The notes under the pieces: generated by a model
What the model was told of the DNA's origin: nothing
Databases searched by the model: none
What the model saw: only the letters and a program-made list of their open reading frames with translations
Shown here: positions 37,186 through 46,284 of the stretch, in pieces
Position numbering within the stretch: position 1 is the first letter of the stretch
Layout: every line of letters starts with the position of its first letter
Assembly (NCBI RefSeq): GCF_023156235.1
Contig: NZ_JAKZAI010000007.1
Coordinates: 164,737-228,736, forward strand
Length of the DNA stretch: 64,000 nucleotides
Direction: 5' to 3'
Source of the DNA: Marinobacter goseongensis
GTDB lineage: Bacteria > Pseudomonadota > Gammaproteobacteria > Pseudomonadales > Oleiphilaceae
Made by a program: the position numbers and the translations under genes

Positions 37186-38310
37186 ATGATAGACTGTAAA
37201 AATCTTTTGCTTATAACAAATTCATTACAAAAATCTCCTTCAGGCGGCCGAGAGCTTTTATGCAAATTGAATCATGATGCCTTGCGTTCTGTTTTTGGCG
37301 ACCAATTTTTTCTTAATGAGCTACCGTCCAATTCGATCTCTGGGATCGTGGCGTACTTTAATTCGTTTCGTGGTTACATTGATGGCTTGACCAAAGATAC
37401 AATAGGTGTAGCATTGCAAGTCGTTCACGATAATAATATTAAAAAAGTATTTGTGGATGGCTCTAACCTTGGGGGCTTCGTCAAAGCGGTAAAGGAAAGG
37501 TTTCCTAATGTTGAGATCACGACCTTTTTTCATAATGTGGAGGTGAGATTTTTCCTGGGTTCTGTGAGGCAAACTAAGTCTCCGAAAGCGCTTGCAGTTT
37601 TGCTTGCGAACTATCTCGCAGAAAGAAAGGCTGTACATTACAGCGACAAGATTGTCTGCCTAAATAAACGCGATAGCTCTCTGCTCAAAAAGCTTTATGG
37701 TAGGGGAGCGACGCACATCTCGCCAATGGCGCTACAAGATAAGTTGCCATCAGGTCATTCGGTTGTCTGCGTCCCGCCAAAAGAAAAGTATGCCTTGTTT
37801 GTTGGTGGTACTTTCTATGCCAATCGCCAGGGCATCGAGTGGTTTGTAGCGAATGTGGCAGCAAAGGCAGCAATCAAAACCTATGTCGTCGGTAAAGGCT
37901 TCGAAGCATTAAAAGCTAGACTTGAGCGAAATGGCAATGTTGAAGTCGTAGGTAGCGTTGACAGCTTGGTACCTTGGTACCTCGGCGCACATGTTATAAT
38001 TGCTCCGATATTCGACGGCTCGGGTATGAAGACGAAGGTCGCCGAGGCTTTGATGTTCGGTAGGCGAGTCATAGGTACGGCGGAGGCGTTTGTCGGCTAT
38101 GAGGCGCACATTGCAGATGTCGGTTTAGTCTGTCGCACTGTAGATGATTTTATTGCTGCAATTAGAGATGAGTCTCAGCTAAGTTGCATGAAAGATTCAT
38201 CCGCACTACGGGATATTTACGAAAATAACTACTCCTACGAGGCAGCACGTCATCGGTTGAGCCAGATTATTGAAGCTCCATACCCACCGACACAGGGGGG
38301 CGGCGTATGA
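37186..38310 (+). CDS. Family 4 (GT-B) glycosyltransferase, possibly 5'-truncated
   Basis: A 374-residue GT-B glycosyltransferase. The N-terminal domain has LLITNSLQKSPSGGRELLCKL; the C-terminal domain has ALFVGGTFYANRQGIEWFVA, IIAPIFDGSGMKTKVAEALM and the following GRRVIGTAEAFVGYEA, typical of GT4 acceptors' partners. The ATG at 37186 has no ribosome site. The same frame is open back to a TAG at 37066, and the upstream codons (VTIFGNFSDQSFLTISNGFN) look like real protein, but there is no ATG, GTG or TTG in them. The original start may have been lost by recombination with the frameshifted gene upstream. It overlaps the next gene by 4 bp. Confidence 0.8.
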   Translation: MIDCKNLLLITNSLQKSPSGGRELLCKLNHDALRSVFGDQFFLNELPSNSISGIVAYFNSFRGYIDGLTKDTIGVALQVVHDNNIKKVFVDGSNLGGFVKAVKERFPNVEITTFFHNVEVRFFLGSVRQTKSPKALAVLLANYLAERKAVHYSDKIVCLNKRDSSLLKKLYGRGATHISPMALQDKLPSGHSVVCVPPKEKYALFVGGTFYANRQGIEWFVANVAAKAAIKTYVVGKGFEALKARLERNGNVEVVGSVDSLVPWYLGAHVIIAPIFDGSGMKTKVAEALMFGRRVIGTAEAFVGYEAHIADVGLVCRTVDDFIAAIRDESQLSCMKDSSALRDIYENNYSYEAARHRLSQIIEAPYPPTQGGGV

Positions 38311-39404
38311 GGTTATGCGTTTTGACCGGCCGATATGCGCTGTCCGGCGTTCCATTGGCTCAAATGAGATTTTCGCGAGCGCTTGCTTCAAGAGGGCACG
38401 ACGTAGACTTCTTAATCGGCATGATCAATTCCGGAAATAAGGCTCCAGTTTCGCAAGGGTTCAAGACGATTGTTCTCGGTAAGCCGCGCGTTGCTTTTAT
38501 GCTCTTCCCGCTGATTCGTTATTTCAAAGAGAGAAAGCCTGATGTCGTGTTTACGGCAGGCGACCACCTGAACGCCATAGTGTTGCTGGCGGGGATTTTA
38601 AGTGGAACGAAGGCAAAGATCAGTTGTTCGTCACGAGTTACACCTTTTGATACCTACTCAAACAAGCTATTCAGCAAGGGATGGCTACTCAAGTGTGTTA
38701 TGCGAGTTGTTATGAGGCGTGCAAACGCTTTGACATGCGTTTCTAAGGACATGGTCGAACAATACAGGCAAGTTTTTCCTAGCACGTCCCATTGCTGTGT
38801 TTACAACATTGTGGATGATGAAGAGTCCCGGGATCGCATGATGGAAGTCGTATTAGAGCCTTGGTATTTTGGTGGAGCAGGCTCGATTGTTGTTGCTGCT
38901 GGTGCCTTGGAGCAATGGAAGGGCTTTACCGACCTCATCTACGCAATATCACTTATTCCTCTTGCGGTACGACCTCGATTGTTGCTTCTTGGAGACGGGT
39001 CTCTTAAGCAAGAGCTTTTAGGCTTGGTAGAAGAGTTGGGCTTGCAAGAGTTCGTTAAGTTGATCGGCTATGTCGCTAATCCGCTTAAGTATTTCAAGAA
39101 TGCAGATGTTTTTGTTCTTTCTTCTTATGTTGAGGGACTCCCAAACGTGCTTGTGGAGGCCATGATGTGTGGGTGCACACCGGTTTCCACGGACTGCCCC
39201 ACTGGCCCGAGGGAGGTCCTTGGGGATGGGAAGATTGGCTACTTGGTTCCAGTCGGCGATGCCAGCGCGATGGCTGTTGCCATTTCAAAGGCTATTGCGG
39301 CGCCCAGCTCGACAAAGGATTTGGATGAGGCTGTTGGCCCATTTTCAGAATCGAATGTCTTGCGTGAGCATTTCAAGATTCTGGGAATTTTCGGTGAAAA
39401 CTAA
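38307..39404 (+). CDS. Family 4 (GT-B) glycosyltransferase
   Basis: A 365-residue transferase of the WbnH/PglJ-like GT4 group. The N-terminal Rossmann domain has GVPLAQMRFSRALASRGHDV. The C-terminal donor domain shows VAAGALEQWKGFTDLI, LLLLGDGSLKQEL, VKLIGYVANPLKYFKNADVF and the EX7E motif region SSYVEGLPNVLVEAMMCGC, followed by PVSTDCPTGPREVL. These are the usual GT4 signatures. ATGA overlap with the preceding gene and 6 bp from the next. Likely adds one sugar of the repeat unit on the cytoplasmic face. Confidence 0.92.
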   Translation: MRLCVLTGRYALSGVPLAQMRFSRALASRGHDVDFLIGMINSGNKAPVSQGFKTIVLGKPRVAFMLFPLIRYFKERKPDVVFTAGDHLNAIVLLAGILSGTKAKISCSSRVTPFDTYSNKLFSKGWLLKCVMRVVMRRANALTCVSKDMVEQYRQVFPSTSHCCVYNIVDDEESRDRMMEVVLEPWYFGGAGSIVVAAGALEQWKGFTDLIYAISLIPLAVRPRLLLLGDGSLKQELLGLVEELGLQEFVKLIGYVANPLKYFKNADVFVLSSYVEGLPNVLVEAMMCGCTPVSTDCPTGPREVLGDGKIGYLVPVGDASAMAVAISKAIAAPSSTKDLDEAVGPFSESNVLREHFKILGIFGEN

Positions 39405-39410
39405 TATTGA

Positions 39411-40505
39411 GTGTCTTTCATGATCGGAGTAAACAAGGCTCGCATTTATTACGGCGGTTTTGCATTCAGGGGGGGCGGTGCATATATGCATGCCAAGCTT
39501 ATGCGTGCAGAGCTTCAACGTTCTGGTTGGCACGTAGATTTGATTACTCTGGAGTCCCTACCATTAGTCCTTCGTTTTTTGCCACATTGCGTTGGGTGGC
39601 TGATCAATTTTTTTAGCCCACCGATGGGTTACTATTATAAAGGTCGATTGACCCGACTTTTTTATAGACTGCTCTTTAATCGTGACGCCAATATTAGAAT
39701 CTTTGAAGACATTTATTTGGCGTGGGACTCGAGAATCCCGTCCGTAACTTTACTGCACGCTGTTTGGAGCGATAATTTACAGTCCATTGATATCAGTAAT
39801 GATAGGGTGAACCTTTTGATAAAGGCGGAAGAAAAGTTAATAGACTTCATCACTCATCCGATAATTACTGTATCAGATTCTTACAAGGATTTCTTGGAAA
39901 AGAGCCATGTTGGCTCGTCTCGTATACCTCGCATCTCTGTGATTCCTTTGGGCCTGGATATTGCGGAATTTGAGAAAGGTGATGAATTGCTCAAACCTGC
40001 AAAGTCCCTCGTCTTTTGCGGAAGTCTCGAAGCACGTAAGAATCTCAGTTTTTTGTTGACGGTGTTCAAAACTCTTCATGATTCAGACGGGCGCTACAGT
40101 TTGACCATCATAGGAGATGGCCCCGACCGGCCAGACTTGGAGCGTTATGCTGTGCAGCACGATTTACCCGTATCTTTCTGCGGTCGCCTCGGCAGGAGGG
40201 ATGTCATCCGGGAACTAAGGCGGCACACCCTGTACGTTCATCCTTCAGTCAAGGAGTCTTTTTCCTTTGCCCTGTTGGAAGCGAAGCTGACTGGGTTAAA
40301 AACCGTAGCTTATAGCGGACTCGAGGTCCCTGTAGAATTTATAGATGTGCCGGTTGCTTCATTCGATGAGGCGGAGTGGTTTCGTGCGATCAGCTGCGCT
40401 GAGGTTACTGCGACTCAAGAGGTTGATTTCCATGCATATTCGTCACGCATGATGGTGCAGAAGACTTTGAGATTGGCTTTTGGCGCTACAGAGGTTACGT
40501 TATGA
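39411..40505 (+). CDS. Family 4 (GT-B) glycosyltransferase
   Basis: A 364-residue GT-B transferase. The N-terminal segment [20 protein letters not shown] is the acceptor-side glycine-rich loop. The donor domain holds [48 protein letters not shown] and [21 protein letters not shown] with the EX7E-type glutamates. GTG at 39411 or ATG at 39420 may be the start. The stop overlaps the start of the broken wecB copy by 4 bp (ATGA), showing that the latter was once translated in the same operon. Confidence 0.9.
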   Translation: MSFMIGVNKARIYYGGFAFRGGGAYMHAKLMRAELQRSGWHVDLITLESLPLVLRFLPHCVGWLINFFSPPMGYYYKGRLTRLFYRLLFNRDANIRIFEDIYLAWDSRIPSVTLLHAVWSDNLQSIDISNDRVNLLIKAEEKLIDFITHPIITVSDSYKDFLEKSHVGSSRIPRISVIPLGLDIAEFEKGDELLKPAKSLVFCGSLEARKNLSFLLTVFKTLHDSDGRYSLTIIGDGPDRPDLERYAVQHDLPVSFCGRLGRRDVIRELRRHTLYVHPSVKESFSFALLEAKLTGLKTVAYSGLEVPVEFIDVPVASFDEAEWFRAISCAEVTATQEVDFHAYSSRMMVQKTLRLAFGATEVTL

Positions 40506-41113
40506 CAGTCAGAATACTTTCGGTTTTCGGGACGCGCCCCGAGGCCATCAAAATGGCGCCGGTTGTTCGAGAGCTAGCCGAGCATCCCGGCGTCTTTGAT
40601 AGTCGAGTTTGTGTCACTGCTCAGCATCGGCAAATGCTCGACTAGGCGCTGGATCTGTTCGGAATTACTCCGCATTTCGATCTGGACTTGATGCAAAAAG
40701 GCCAGTCACTCTCTGAGCTTACAGCTCGGATTCTTCGCGGGCTCAAGCCCGTTTTAGACGAATTCCGTTCTGAATGTGTTCTTGTGCACGGAGATACTAC
40801 AACCTCATTCGCTGCTGCCCTTGGGGCCTTTTATGAAGGGATCCCGGAGGGTCATGTAGAAGCAGAATTGAGGACTCGGAATGTCCTTGCGCCGTGGCCC
40901 GAGAAGGCGAACAGGCGCCTGACTTCAGTATTGACAAAGTTTCACTTTGCTCCGACGGATCAAGCTAATCGCAACCTGCTAGCTGAAGGAGTAAATGATT
41001 CATGTATTATCGTTACAGGTAATACAGTTATTGATGCATTATTATCGGTTGTGGCAAGGCTAGAACGAGACCCCATGCTCGCGAGTGCCATGGCGGCCCG
41101 ATTTCCTTTCCTA

Positions 41114-41134
41114 GTGTTCCGTCTGGTTAATTCC
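41114..41134 (+). repeat. Left terminal inverted repeat of the IS630 element
   Basis: Starts GTGTTCCGTCTGGTTAATTC. It matches the right end in about 16 of the first 20 positions. Confidence 0.85.
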
Positions 41135-41189
41135 TAAGCGAAAATGTGCTACAATTCGAGCTATTGTTCACGAGCTCGGAGACTCTGTT

Positions 41190-42272
41190 TTGGCCCGGAA
41201 ACCAGCACCCTTTAATCTTACGGTAAACGATCAACTGGAGCTGGAAAGCTGGCTGCGAACAAGCACGCTGAGTCAGAATCTTGTTCTGCGAGCACGAATC
41301 GTTTTGGCCCTGAATGCCGGTGAATCACCCAAAGTCGTTGCGGAGCAACTGGGAACCACGACGGCCACGGTATTTAAGTGGCGTAATCGTTACACCGAAC
41401 AGGGCCTGAGCGGTCTTCGGGATGCACCAAGACCTGGACAACCCAGAAAGCTGGATCAGAAAAAGGTTAAAGCAATTCTTGATGACACGGTCAAAAAGGT
41501 GCCCAAGGAATCTACCCACTGGAGCATCCGGTTGATGGCCGAATATGCCGGTGTCAGTCGCTGGCAAGTGCATCAGATCTGGAAAGCCGCTGACCTGAAA
41601 CCGCACCGGCTGAAAACCTTCAAAATAAGCAATGATCCGGACTTTGCTGAGAAGGTTTTCGATGTCGTTGGCCTGTACCTGAATCCGCCGGATAACGCGC
41701 TGGTGCTGTCGGTTGACGAAAAAACGCAGATCCAGGCACTGGATCGCACTCAACCAAAGCTGCAACTGAAACCCGGCCAGATCGAGCGCCGTACCCACGA
41801 TTACAAGAGGCACGGGACGACCAGCTTATACGCGGCCCTGAATATCCTGAACGGCGAAGTGATTGGGCGCATTACACAACGCCACCGCGCCAAAGAGTTT
41901 CTCGATTTTCTGCGACAAATTGATCGAGAAACACCGAAAGAGCAGGACCTTCATCTGATTCTGGACAACAGCTCGACTCACAAAACACCAGAAGTGAAGG
42001 CCTGGCTGGAAAAGCATCCCCGGTTCAAGCTTCACTTCACACCAACCAGCGCCTCTTGGCTGAATGCCGTGGAGGGCTGGTTTGGTCAACTGGAACGCCG
42101 CGCTTTGTACCGTGGCATTTTTACCAGTGTCGGCGAACTTAAGAAGGCGATTCGTCGCTTTATCCAAACTCATAATGAGAAACTGGCAAAGCCGTTCCGC
42201 TGGCACAAGAGTGCAGAATCGATTATGACTTCAGTGGCGCGAGCAAAGCTGAGTGTTATTGACAATAAATAA
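41190..42272 (+). CDS. IS630-family transposase
   Basis: A 360-residue DDE transposase. The N-terminal helix-turn-helix (about 25-75; ARIVLALNAGESPKVVAEQL) and winged part precede the catalytic domain. The three catalytic residues are in VLSVDEKTQ (Asp), LHLILDNSSTHK (Asp) and SWLNAVEGWFGQLERR (Glu), the classic IS630 spacing. The frame begins with TTG at 41190 (MARKPAPFNLTV) and fills most of the element. It appears intact, so the element may still be mobile. Confidence 0.95.
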   Translation: MARKPAPFNLTVNDQLELESWLRTSTLSQNLVLRARIVLALNAGESPKVVAEQLGTTTATVFKWRNRYTEQGLSGLRDAPRPGQPRKLDQKKVKAILDDTVKKVPKESTHWSIRLMAEYAGVSRWQVHQIWKAADLKPHRLKTFKISNDPDFAEKVFDVVGLYLNPPDNALVLSVDEKTQIQALDRTQPKLQLKPGQIERRTHDYKRHGTTSLYAALNILNGEVIGRITQRHRAKEFLDFLRQIDRETPKEQDLHLILDNSSTHKTPEVKAWLEKHPRFKLHFTPTSASWLNAVEGWFGQLERRALYRGIFTSVGELKKAIRRFIQTHNEKLAKPFRWHKSAESIMTSVARAKLSVIDNK

Positions 42273-42273
42273 A

Positions 42274-42294
42274 CGGATTACCCGGACGGGACAC
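42274..42294 (-). repeat. Right terminal inverted repeat of the IS630 element
   Basis: Read on the - strand it starts GTGTCCCGTCCGGGTAATCC, the imperfect partner of the left end. Confidence 0.85.
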
Positions 42295-42818
42295 TAGATA
42301 GTGAAAAGCGGTTGATACTAGTGACTGGGCACCGCCGCGAAAGCTTCGGCGAAGGTTTCGACTCCCTTTGCAGATCGTTGCGGCACATTGCTCGTGAATA
42401 TCAGGATCTACAGATCGTATTCCCGGTTCACTTCAATCCGAATGTTAGGGAGCCGGTACAGCGTATCCTGTCTGGGGTTGAACGGGGCTTCTTGATTGAG
42501 CCTGAAGAGTACTTGCCGCTTGTCTATTTGATGACCAGTTGTAACCTTATCATCACCGACTCCGGCGGCATACAGGAAGAGGCTCCTTCCCTTGGAAAAT
42601 CTGTTTTAGTGACGCGCGAAACGACAGAAAGACCGGAGGCAGTGCTCGCAGGAACGGTTACCCTTGTGGGTACGCGCAGCAGTAAACTTATCCAAGAGGT
42701 TGGCAAGTTTTTTGCCGATCATGACTCTCAGCGGAGGGGCGTGCAGATTTCGAATCCCTACGGCGACGGATTTGCCTCTAAGCGAATTGTAGAAAGCTTT
42801 ATGTCGGTCTTTGCGTGA

Positions 42819-43102
42819 CTCACTATGAACGCTCACGGGGTAGGCTGCGGATATGGCATTCAGAAGATCCTAACTGTCCGGTAGAAGCCGATATTGGACG
42901 GCAGTTCGGGGATTGAGTACAGACTAAAAAACTTAAGCATGATTAACTACCCATCCTTAGGTGGCCTCCTTCGTGAATCATTAGCCATCGTGGGGGCTGT
43001 AAAAGGCGGGCGAGCGGCGAACCATGGTGCTTATCAGCCATCTTATTTTCCATAAATGTCGCCTGCATGCGTGTAAAGAGCGACTGAGTGAGGCGCAAAG
43101 TA
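42819..43102. other. Intergenic region before asnB
   Basis: A 284-bp interval with no gene I can support. One frame (about 42959-43050) gives coding-like LLRESLAIVGAVKGGRAANH before a stop, perhaps a remnant of a lost gene, but it matches nothing I know. Confidence 0.4.
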
Positions 43103-45067
43103 GTGTGCGGCATATGCGGTATTTACCTTGGGCGCCCGGGCGATGACTCGCTGCAAGCAGTGACCGTTCGAATGAGTGACTGTTTGATTCAGCGTGGCCC
43201 GGACGACTTCGGTACCTGGGTTGATCGAACTGCTGGCATGACGCTCGGCCATCGGCGGCTTGCTATTCTCGACTTGTCCCCTGCTGGGCACCAGCCGATG
43301 CAATCGGCTGGTGAGCGTTTCGTGTTGGCTTTCAATGGTGAGATTTACAACCACCTGCAGCTACGTGATGAACTGGAATCGGACGGGAGTGCGCCTGTCT
43401 GGCGAGGGCATTCCGACACTGAAACCTTGCTAGCCTGCATTTCGGTTTGGGGGCTGGTGGCCACGCTTCAGTGCTCGGTGGGTATGTTCGCCATTGCGCT
43501 ATGGGATAGGCAGGAACGTTGCTTGACGCTGGCGCGGGACCGATTTGGTGAGAAGCCTCTCTATTATGGTTGGGTAGATGGTGCGTTGGTCTTTGGGTCT
43601 GAGCTTAAAGCCCTGAGACAGTACCCCGGTTTTCGTGGTGAACTTGATAACGCAGTGCTGAAGCGCTATCTGCGTTTTGGCTGTGTAGGCGGCGAGCAGA
43701 GTATTTTTAAAGGGGTGAGTAAGTTACCGCCAGGATCTCTTCTGAGTGTTTCTCTGGCGGACATGAAGGCGGGCAAGCGCCCTAAGCCTGCGGCATTGTG
43801 GTCTGCCGTTGATGCAGCTCGCTCTGCTCGCCATAGTGCTCCTGAGTCGCCGGAGCAGGCGTTGAGCAATGTTGAGGAGGCTTTAAATGCCTCCGTTAAG
43901 CGCCAAATGGCTGCAGATGTGCCTTTGGGAGCGTTTCTCTCGGGAGGTGTGGACAGTTCCCTTATAGTGGCGCTGATGCAGAGCCAGTCTGCCAGAAAGG
44001 TTCAGACGTTCTCAGTGGGGTTTGACGATCCGCGTTATGACGAGTCAGGCCATGCGGCTGCCGTGGCGGCTCACCTCGGAACGGAACACACCACGTTGCG
44101 GGCTACTTCCCAAATGGCCTTGGATGTGATTCCGAAGCTGCCCGAGTTGTACGACGAACCGTTCGCAGATTCCTCTCAGATACCCACGCTCCTCATTTCC
44201 AGCCTTACACGGCAGCACGTTACGGTTGCGCTTAGTGGCGATGCCGGTGATGAGCTGTTTGGTGGGTATCACCGTTATGTGTGGGTACCCAGGGTATGGG
44301 GTAAGTTGAGCCGGATGCCGCGCGGTCTGCGGCAAACGCTGGCGCAGATGTTGAAACTTGTACCGTCATCGGGATATGACCGCTTGATGGCAATAGGTGG
44401 CAGTGTATTGCCCTCCCAGTATCAAATTCGCACCTTTGGTGAGAAGCTTTACAAACTGGCAGATGTACTGGCGTGCGGCTCTGATCGTGCGCTTTATGGT
44501 GGTCTGGCGTCGATGAATCGGCACCCAGAGCAGTTGTTGGCCCCGGCCTACCATTTCAGCGATTCCCTTGAGGATTTGTATCCTGCATTGGCCGGGTTCG
44601 ATCAGGTTGAATGGATGATGTTGATGGATACTCTCAACTTCATGGTGGACGATGTGCTGGTGAAGGTGGATCGGGCCAGCATGGCCAGTAGCCTGGAAGT
44701 ACGAGCGCCATTTCTTGATCCTGACGTTTTCACCGCCGCTTGGCAGTTGCCGTTGGATATGCGGGTGCGTAATGGTGAAGGTAAGTGGGCGTTACGGCAG
44801 ATTCTGTATCGCCATGTGCCTCGAGAACTGATCGAGCGGCCCAAGATGGGTTTTGCCGTGCCGTTGGATGATTGGTTGCGTGGGCCGTTGAAAGAATGGG
44901 CAGAGGATCTTCTTTCATCAGAGAACCTTGATCGACTCCCTCAACTGAGTAAATCGGATATCAAGCAGCTTTGGCACAGTCATCTTGACGGCCGCGGCCA
45001 TTATGCGCAGCAACTGTGGGCGGTTTTGCAGCTGTTGGCCTGGGTGAAGCGATGGGGGGTTGCTTGA
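43103..45067 (+). CDS. Asparagine synthase-type glutamine amidotransferase (AsnB family)
   Basis: A two-domain glutamine-dependent amidotransferase of 654 residues. The frame is open from 43088, but the GTG at 43103 places the nucleophile Cys at position 2 (MCGICGIYLGRP), as the Ntn glutaminase mechanism requires. Glutaminase residues include ILDLSPAGHQPM and AFNGEIYNH. The synthetase domain has the PP-loop LSGGVDSSLIVALM and GDAGDELFGGYHRY. Such genes in O-antigen loci (for example WbpS of Pseudomonas) are thought to amidate uronic acids; a TviB-like uronate-forming enzyme is present downstream. True asparagine synthesis is the alternative. It overlaps the next gene. Confidence 0.9.
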   Translation: MCGICGIYLGRPGDDSLQAVTVRMSDCLIQRGPDDFGTWVDRTAGMTLGHRRLAILDLSPAGHQPMQSAGERFVLAFNGEIYNHLQLRDELESDGSAPVWRGHSDTETLLACISVWGLVATLQCSVGMFAIALWDRQERCLTLARDRFGEKPLYYGWVDGALVFGSELKALRQYPGFRGELDNAVLKRYLRFGCVGGEQSIFKGVSKLPPGSLLSVSLADMKAGKRPKPAALWSAVDAARSARHSAPESPEQALSNVEEALNASVKRQMAADVPLGAFLSGGVDSSLIVALMQSQSARKVQTFSVGFDDPRYDESGHAAAVAAHLGTEHTTLRATSQMALDVIPKLPELYDEPFADSSQIPTLLISSLTRQHVTVALSGDAGDELFGGYHRYVWVPRVWGKLSRMPRGLRQTLAQMLKLVPSSGYDRLMAIGGSVLPSQYQIRTFGEKLYKLADVLACGSDRALYGGLASMNRHPEQLLAPAYHFSDSLEDLYPALAGFDQVEWMMLMDTLNFMVDDVLVKVDRASMASSLEVRAPFLDPDVFTAAWQLPLDMRVRNGEGKWALRQILYRHVPRELIERPKMGFAVPLDDWLRGPLKEWAEDLLSSENLDRLPQLSKSDIKQLWHSHLDGRGHYAQQLWAVLQLLAWVKRWGVA

Positions 45068-46275
45068 ACGATCTCAATTGGGTGATGTCATCCGGTTTTC
45101 TGGGCATGCGGTTTTATGATTTGCCCAATTTCTTTATCTGCGTCCTGTTTGTTCTATTGGGCTGCAAAGCGTTTCGAGTAAAGCCTGCTGTGCAATTTGT
45201 ATTGCTGCTTCATTGTCTGGTGCCGTTTTTCCTAAATGAATTTCTTTTTTCGACCGGTTACTTGGGGGATCAATTTCGTTACTGGCGGCAGTTCAATGCG
45301 ATTCGTGCAGGGGAACTGTCACTATTGGAGGCTTGGGTAAATGGCGGAAATGTAGAGCAGGCGGCCGCTCTCTTTTCTTTGATGCCTTTGCCGCTGGCGG
45401 TGTCGCCCATCAGTCTCGGATTTTTCAATACGCTGCTTTGGACGGCACTTTTTTTCTGGTTACATCAGAAACGGGTGTTTACGCCGGTTTCTCTGTGGTT
45501 TTTCTTGCTATACCCCAGTATGGCGTTGTACACCGGCCTTTCGTTGCGCGACACGTTCATTTTTGTGTTTATGAGCATGGCGGTGCAGTATGCCCGGGAA
45601 GGACGTTGGTTGCCGTTGCTGGCGGTCTTTGTGCCTCTGTACGTCATCAAGTTTCAGAACTTTTTTATCATTGCCCCTGTTCTTGTGATTTACCTGTTGT
45701 TCGGCATTCGCCATTCCGGAGTGTCGCTGGCGCGGGGTATCTTGACGATGATTGTGGGCGTTGTCGCTCTGGTGGTGGTGTCACCGATCGCACTTCCTCT
45801 TATTAATGTATTTCGTGCCGCTATGTATGCGGAAGATGGTGGAGACGGGGATCAACTCAAGCTGATTGAGGGCCCAGGTGAGTTCGTGGCCGAAGGCTTA
45901 ACCAGTGGTATTTATTTCCTGCTAAAGCCCTTCCCATGGGAGACGGCTGGCTTTTTGCAGCTTATTCAAGCTGCTGAGAACCTGGTGGTGTTCGGTTTGC
46001 TGGTGTTGATTGTTCGCGCAGCCTGGCGCCGTGTGCCCAAAAAACTGATTTTTTGGCTGTTGTTTATGGCCTTTGCTTTGTCCATCTACGGTCTGGTGGT
46101 GTTTAATTACGGTACCGCCGCCCGTTACCGCTACCCATTCATTGTGATTTTTGTCTTGTTCGTGTGCGCCGATTGCCAGGTGCGGTCGTTGTTCAAGCCG
46201 TTTGCGCCGGCCCATTGGCGGGTGGGTTACAGGCGTAATCCCAAGCCTTCGGGTGATGGTTCACCGTTATCGTGA
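45052..46275 (+). CDS. wzy: Putative Wzy-type polysaccharide polymerase
   Basis: A 407-residue polytopic protein with about ten hydrophobic segments and no enzymatic domain. Charged periplasmic loops (LFSTGYLGDQFRYWRQFNAI near the N-terminus, and YAEDGGDGDQLKLIEGPGEF) resemble the loops of Wzy/EpsG-like polymerases, and YPSMALYTGLSLRDTFIFV is a pattern common in that group. The ATG at 45052 overlaps asnB by 16 bp; a TTG at 45064 or the ATG at 45085 are alternatives. The Wzx, Wzz and Wza-like genes upstream need a polymerase, and this is the only candidate here. The call rests on topology and context. Confidence 0.7.
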   Translation: MGGCLNDLNWVMSSGFLGMRFYDLPNFFICVLFVLLGCKAFRVKPAVQFVLLLHCLVPFFLNEFLFSTGYLGDQFRYWRQFNAIRAGELSLLEAWVNGGNVEQAAALFSLMPLPLAVSPISLGFFNTLLWTALFFWLHQKRVFTPVSLWFFLLYPSMALYTGLSLRDTFIFVFMSMAVQYAREGRWLPLLAVFVPLYVIKFQNFFIIAPVLVIYLLFGIRHSGVSLARGILTMIVGVVALVVVSPIALPLINVFRAAMYAEDGGDGDQLKLIEGPGEFVAEGLTSGIYFLLKPFPWETAGFLQLIQAAENLVVFGLLVLIVRAAWRRVPKKLIFWLLFMAFALSIYGLVVFNYGTAARYRYPFIVIFVLFVCADCQVRSLFKPFAPAHWRVGYRRNPKPSGDGSPLS

Positions 46276-46284
46276 GACGTTGAT

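Larger units (their letters stand above)
41112..42296. mobile_element. IS630-family insertion sequence
   Basis: One transposase gene lies between imperfect terminal inverted repeats. The element proper is 41114-42294 (1181 bp) with TA at both edges (41112-41113 and 42295-42296), the target duplication expected for the IS630/Tc1 group. It sits inside the wecB pseudogene in the same orientation as the locus. No second copy was seen in the window. Confidence 0.92.
40502..42818 (+). pseudogene. wecB: UDP-N-acetylglucosamine 2-epimerase (WecB) gene, interrupted by stop codon and IS630 element
   Basis: The reading starts with [20 protein letters not shown] and matches WecB along its length, but codon 48 is TAG (40643-40645) where the intact copy has Gln (QMLDQ). 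An IS630-family element is inserted at a TA inside the codon for Leu in RFPFL. Joining 41113 to 42297 restores the frame exactly (RFPFL-DSEKRLILVTGH), then [12 protein letters not shown] to the stop at 42818. Further losses at conserved places (VEAELRTRN for [15 protein letters not shown] for PEEGNR) show long relaxed selection. A full WecB is encoded at 50062-51180, so the function is not lost. Confidence 0.93.

Noticed and set aside
34287..40505. Possible novel system in the run of unfamiliar AT-rich genes
   Set aside because: Each has clear GT2 or GT4 motifs and operon overlaps, so they are ordinary glycosyltransferases of a variable glycan locus.
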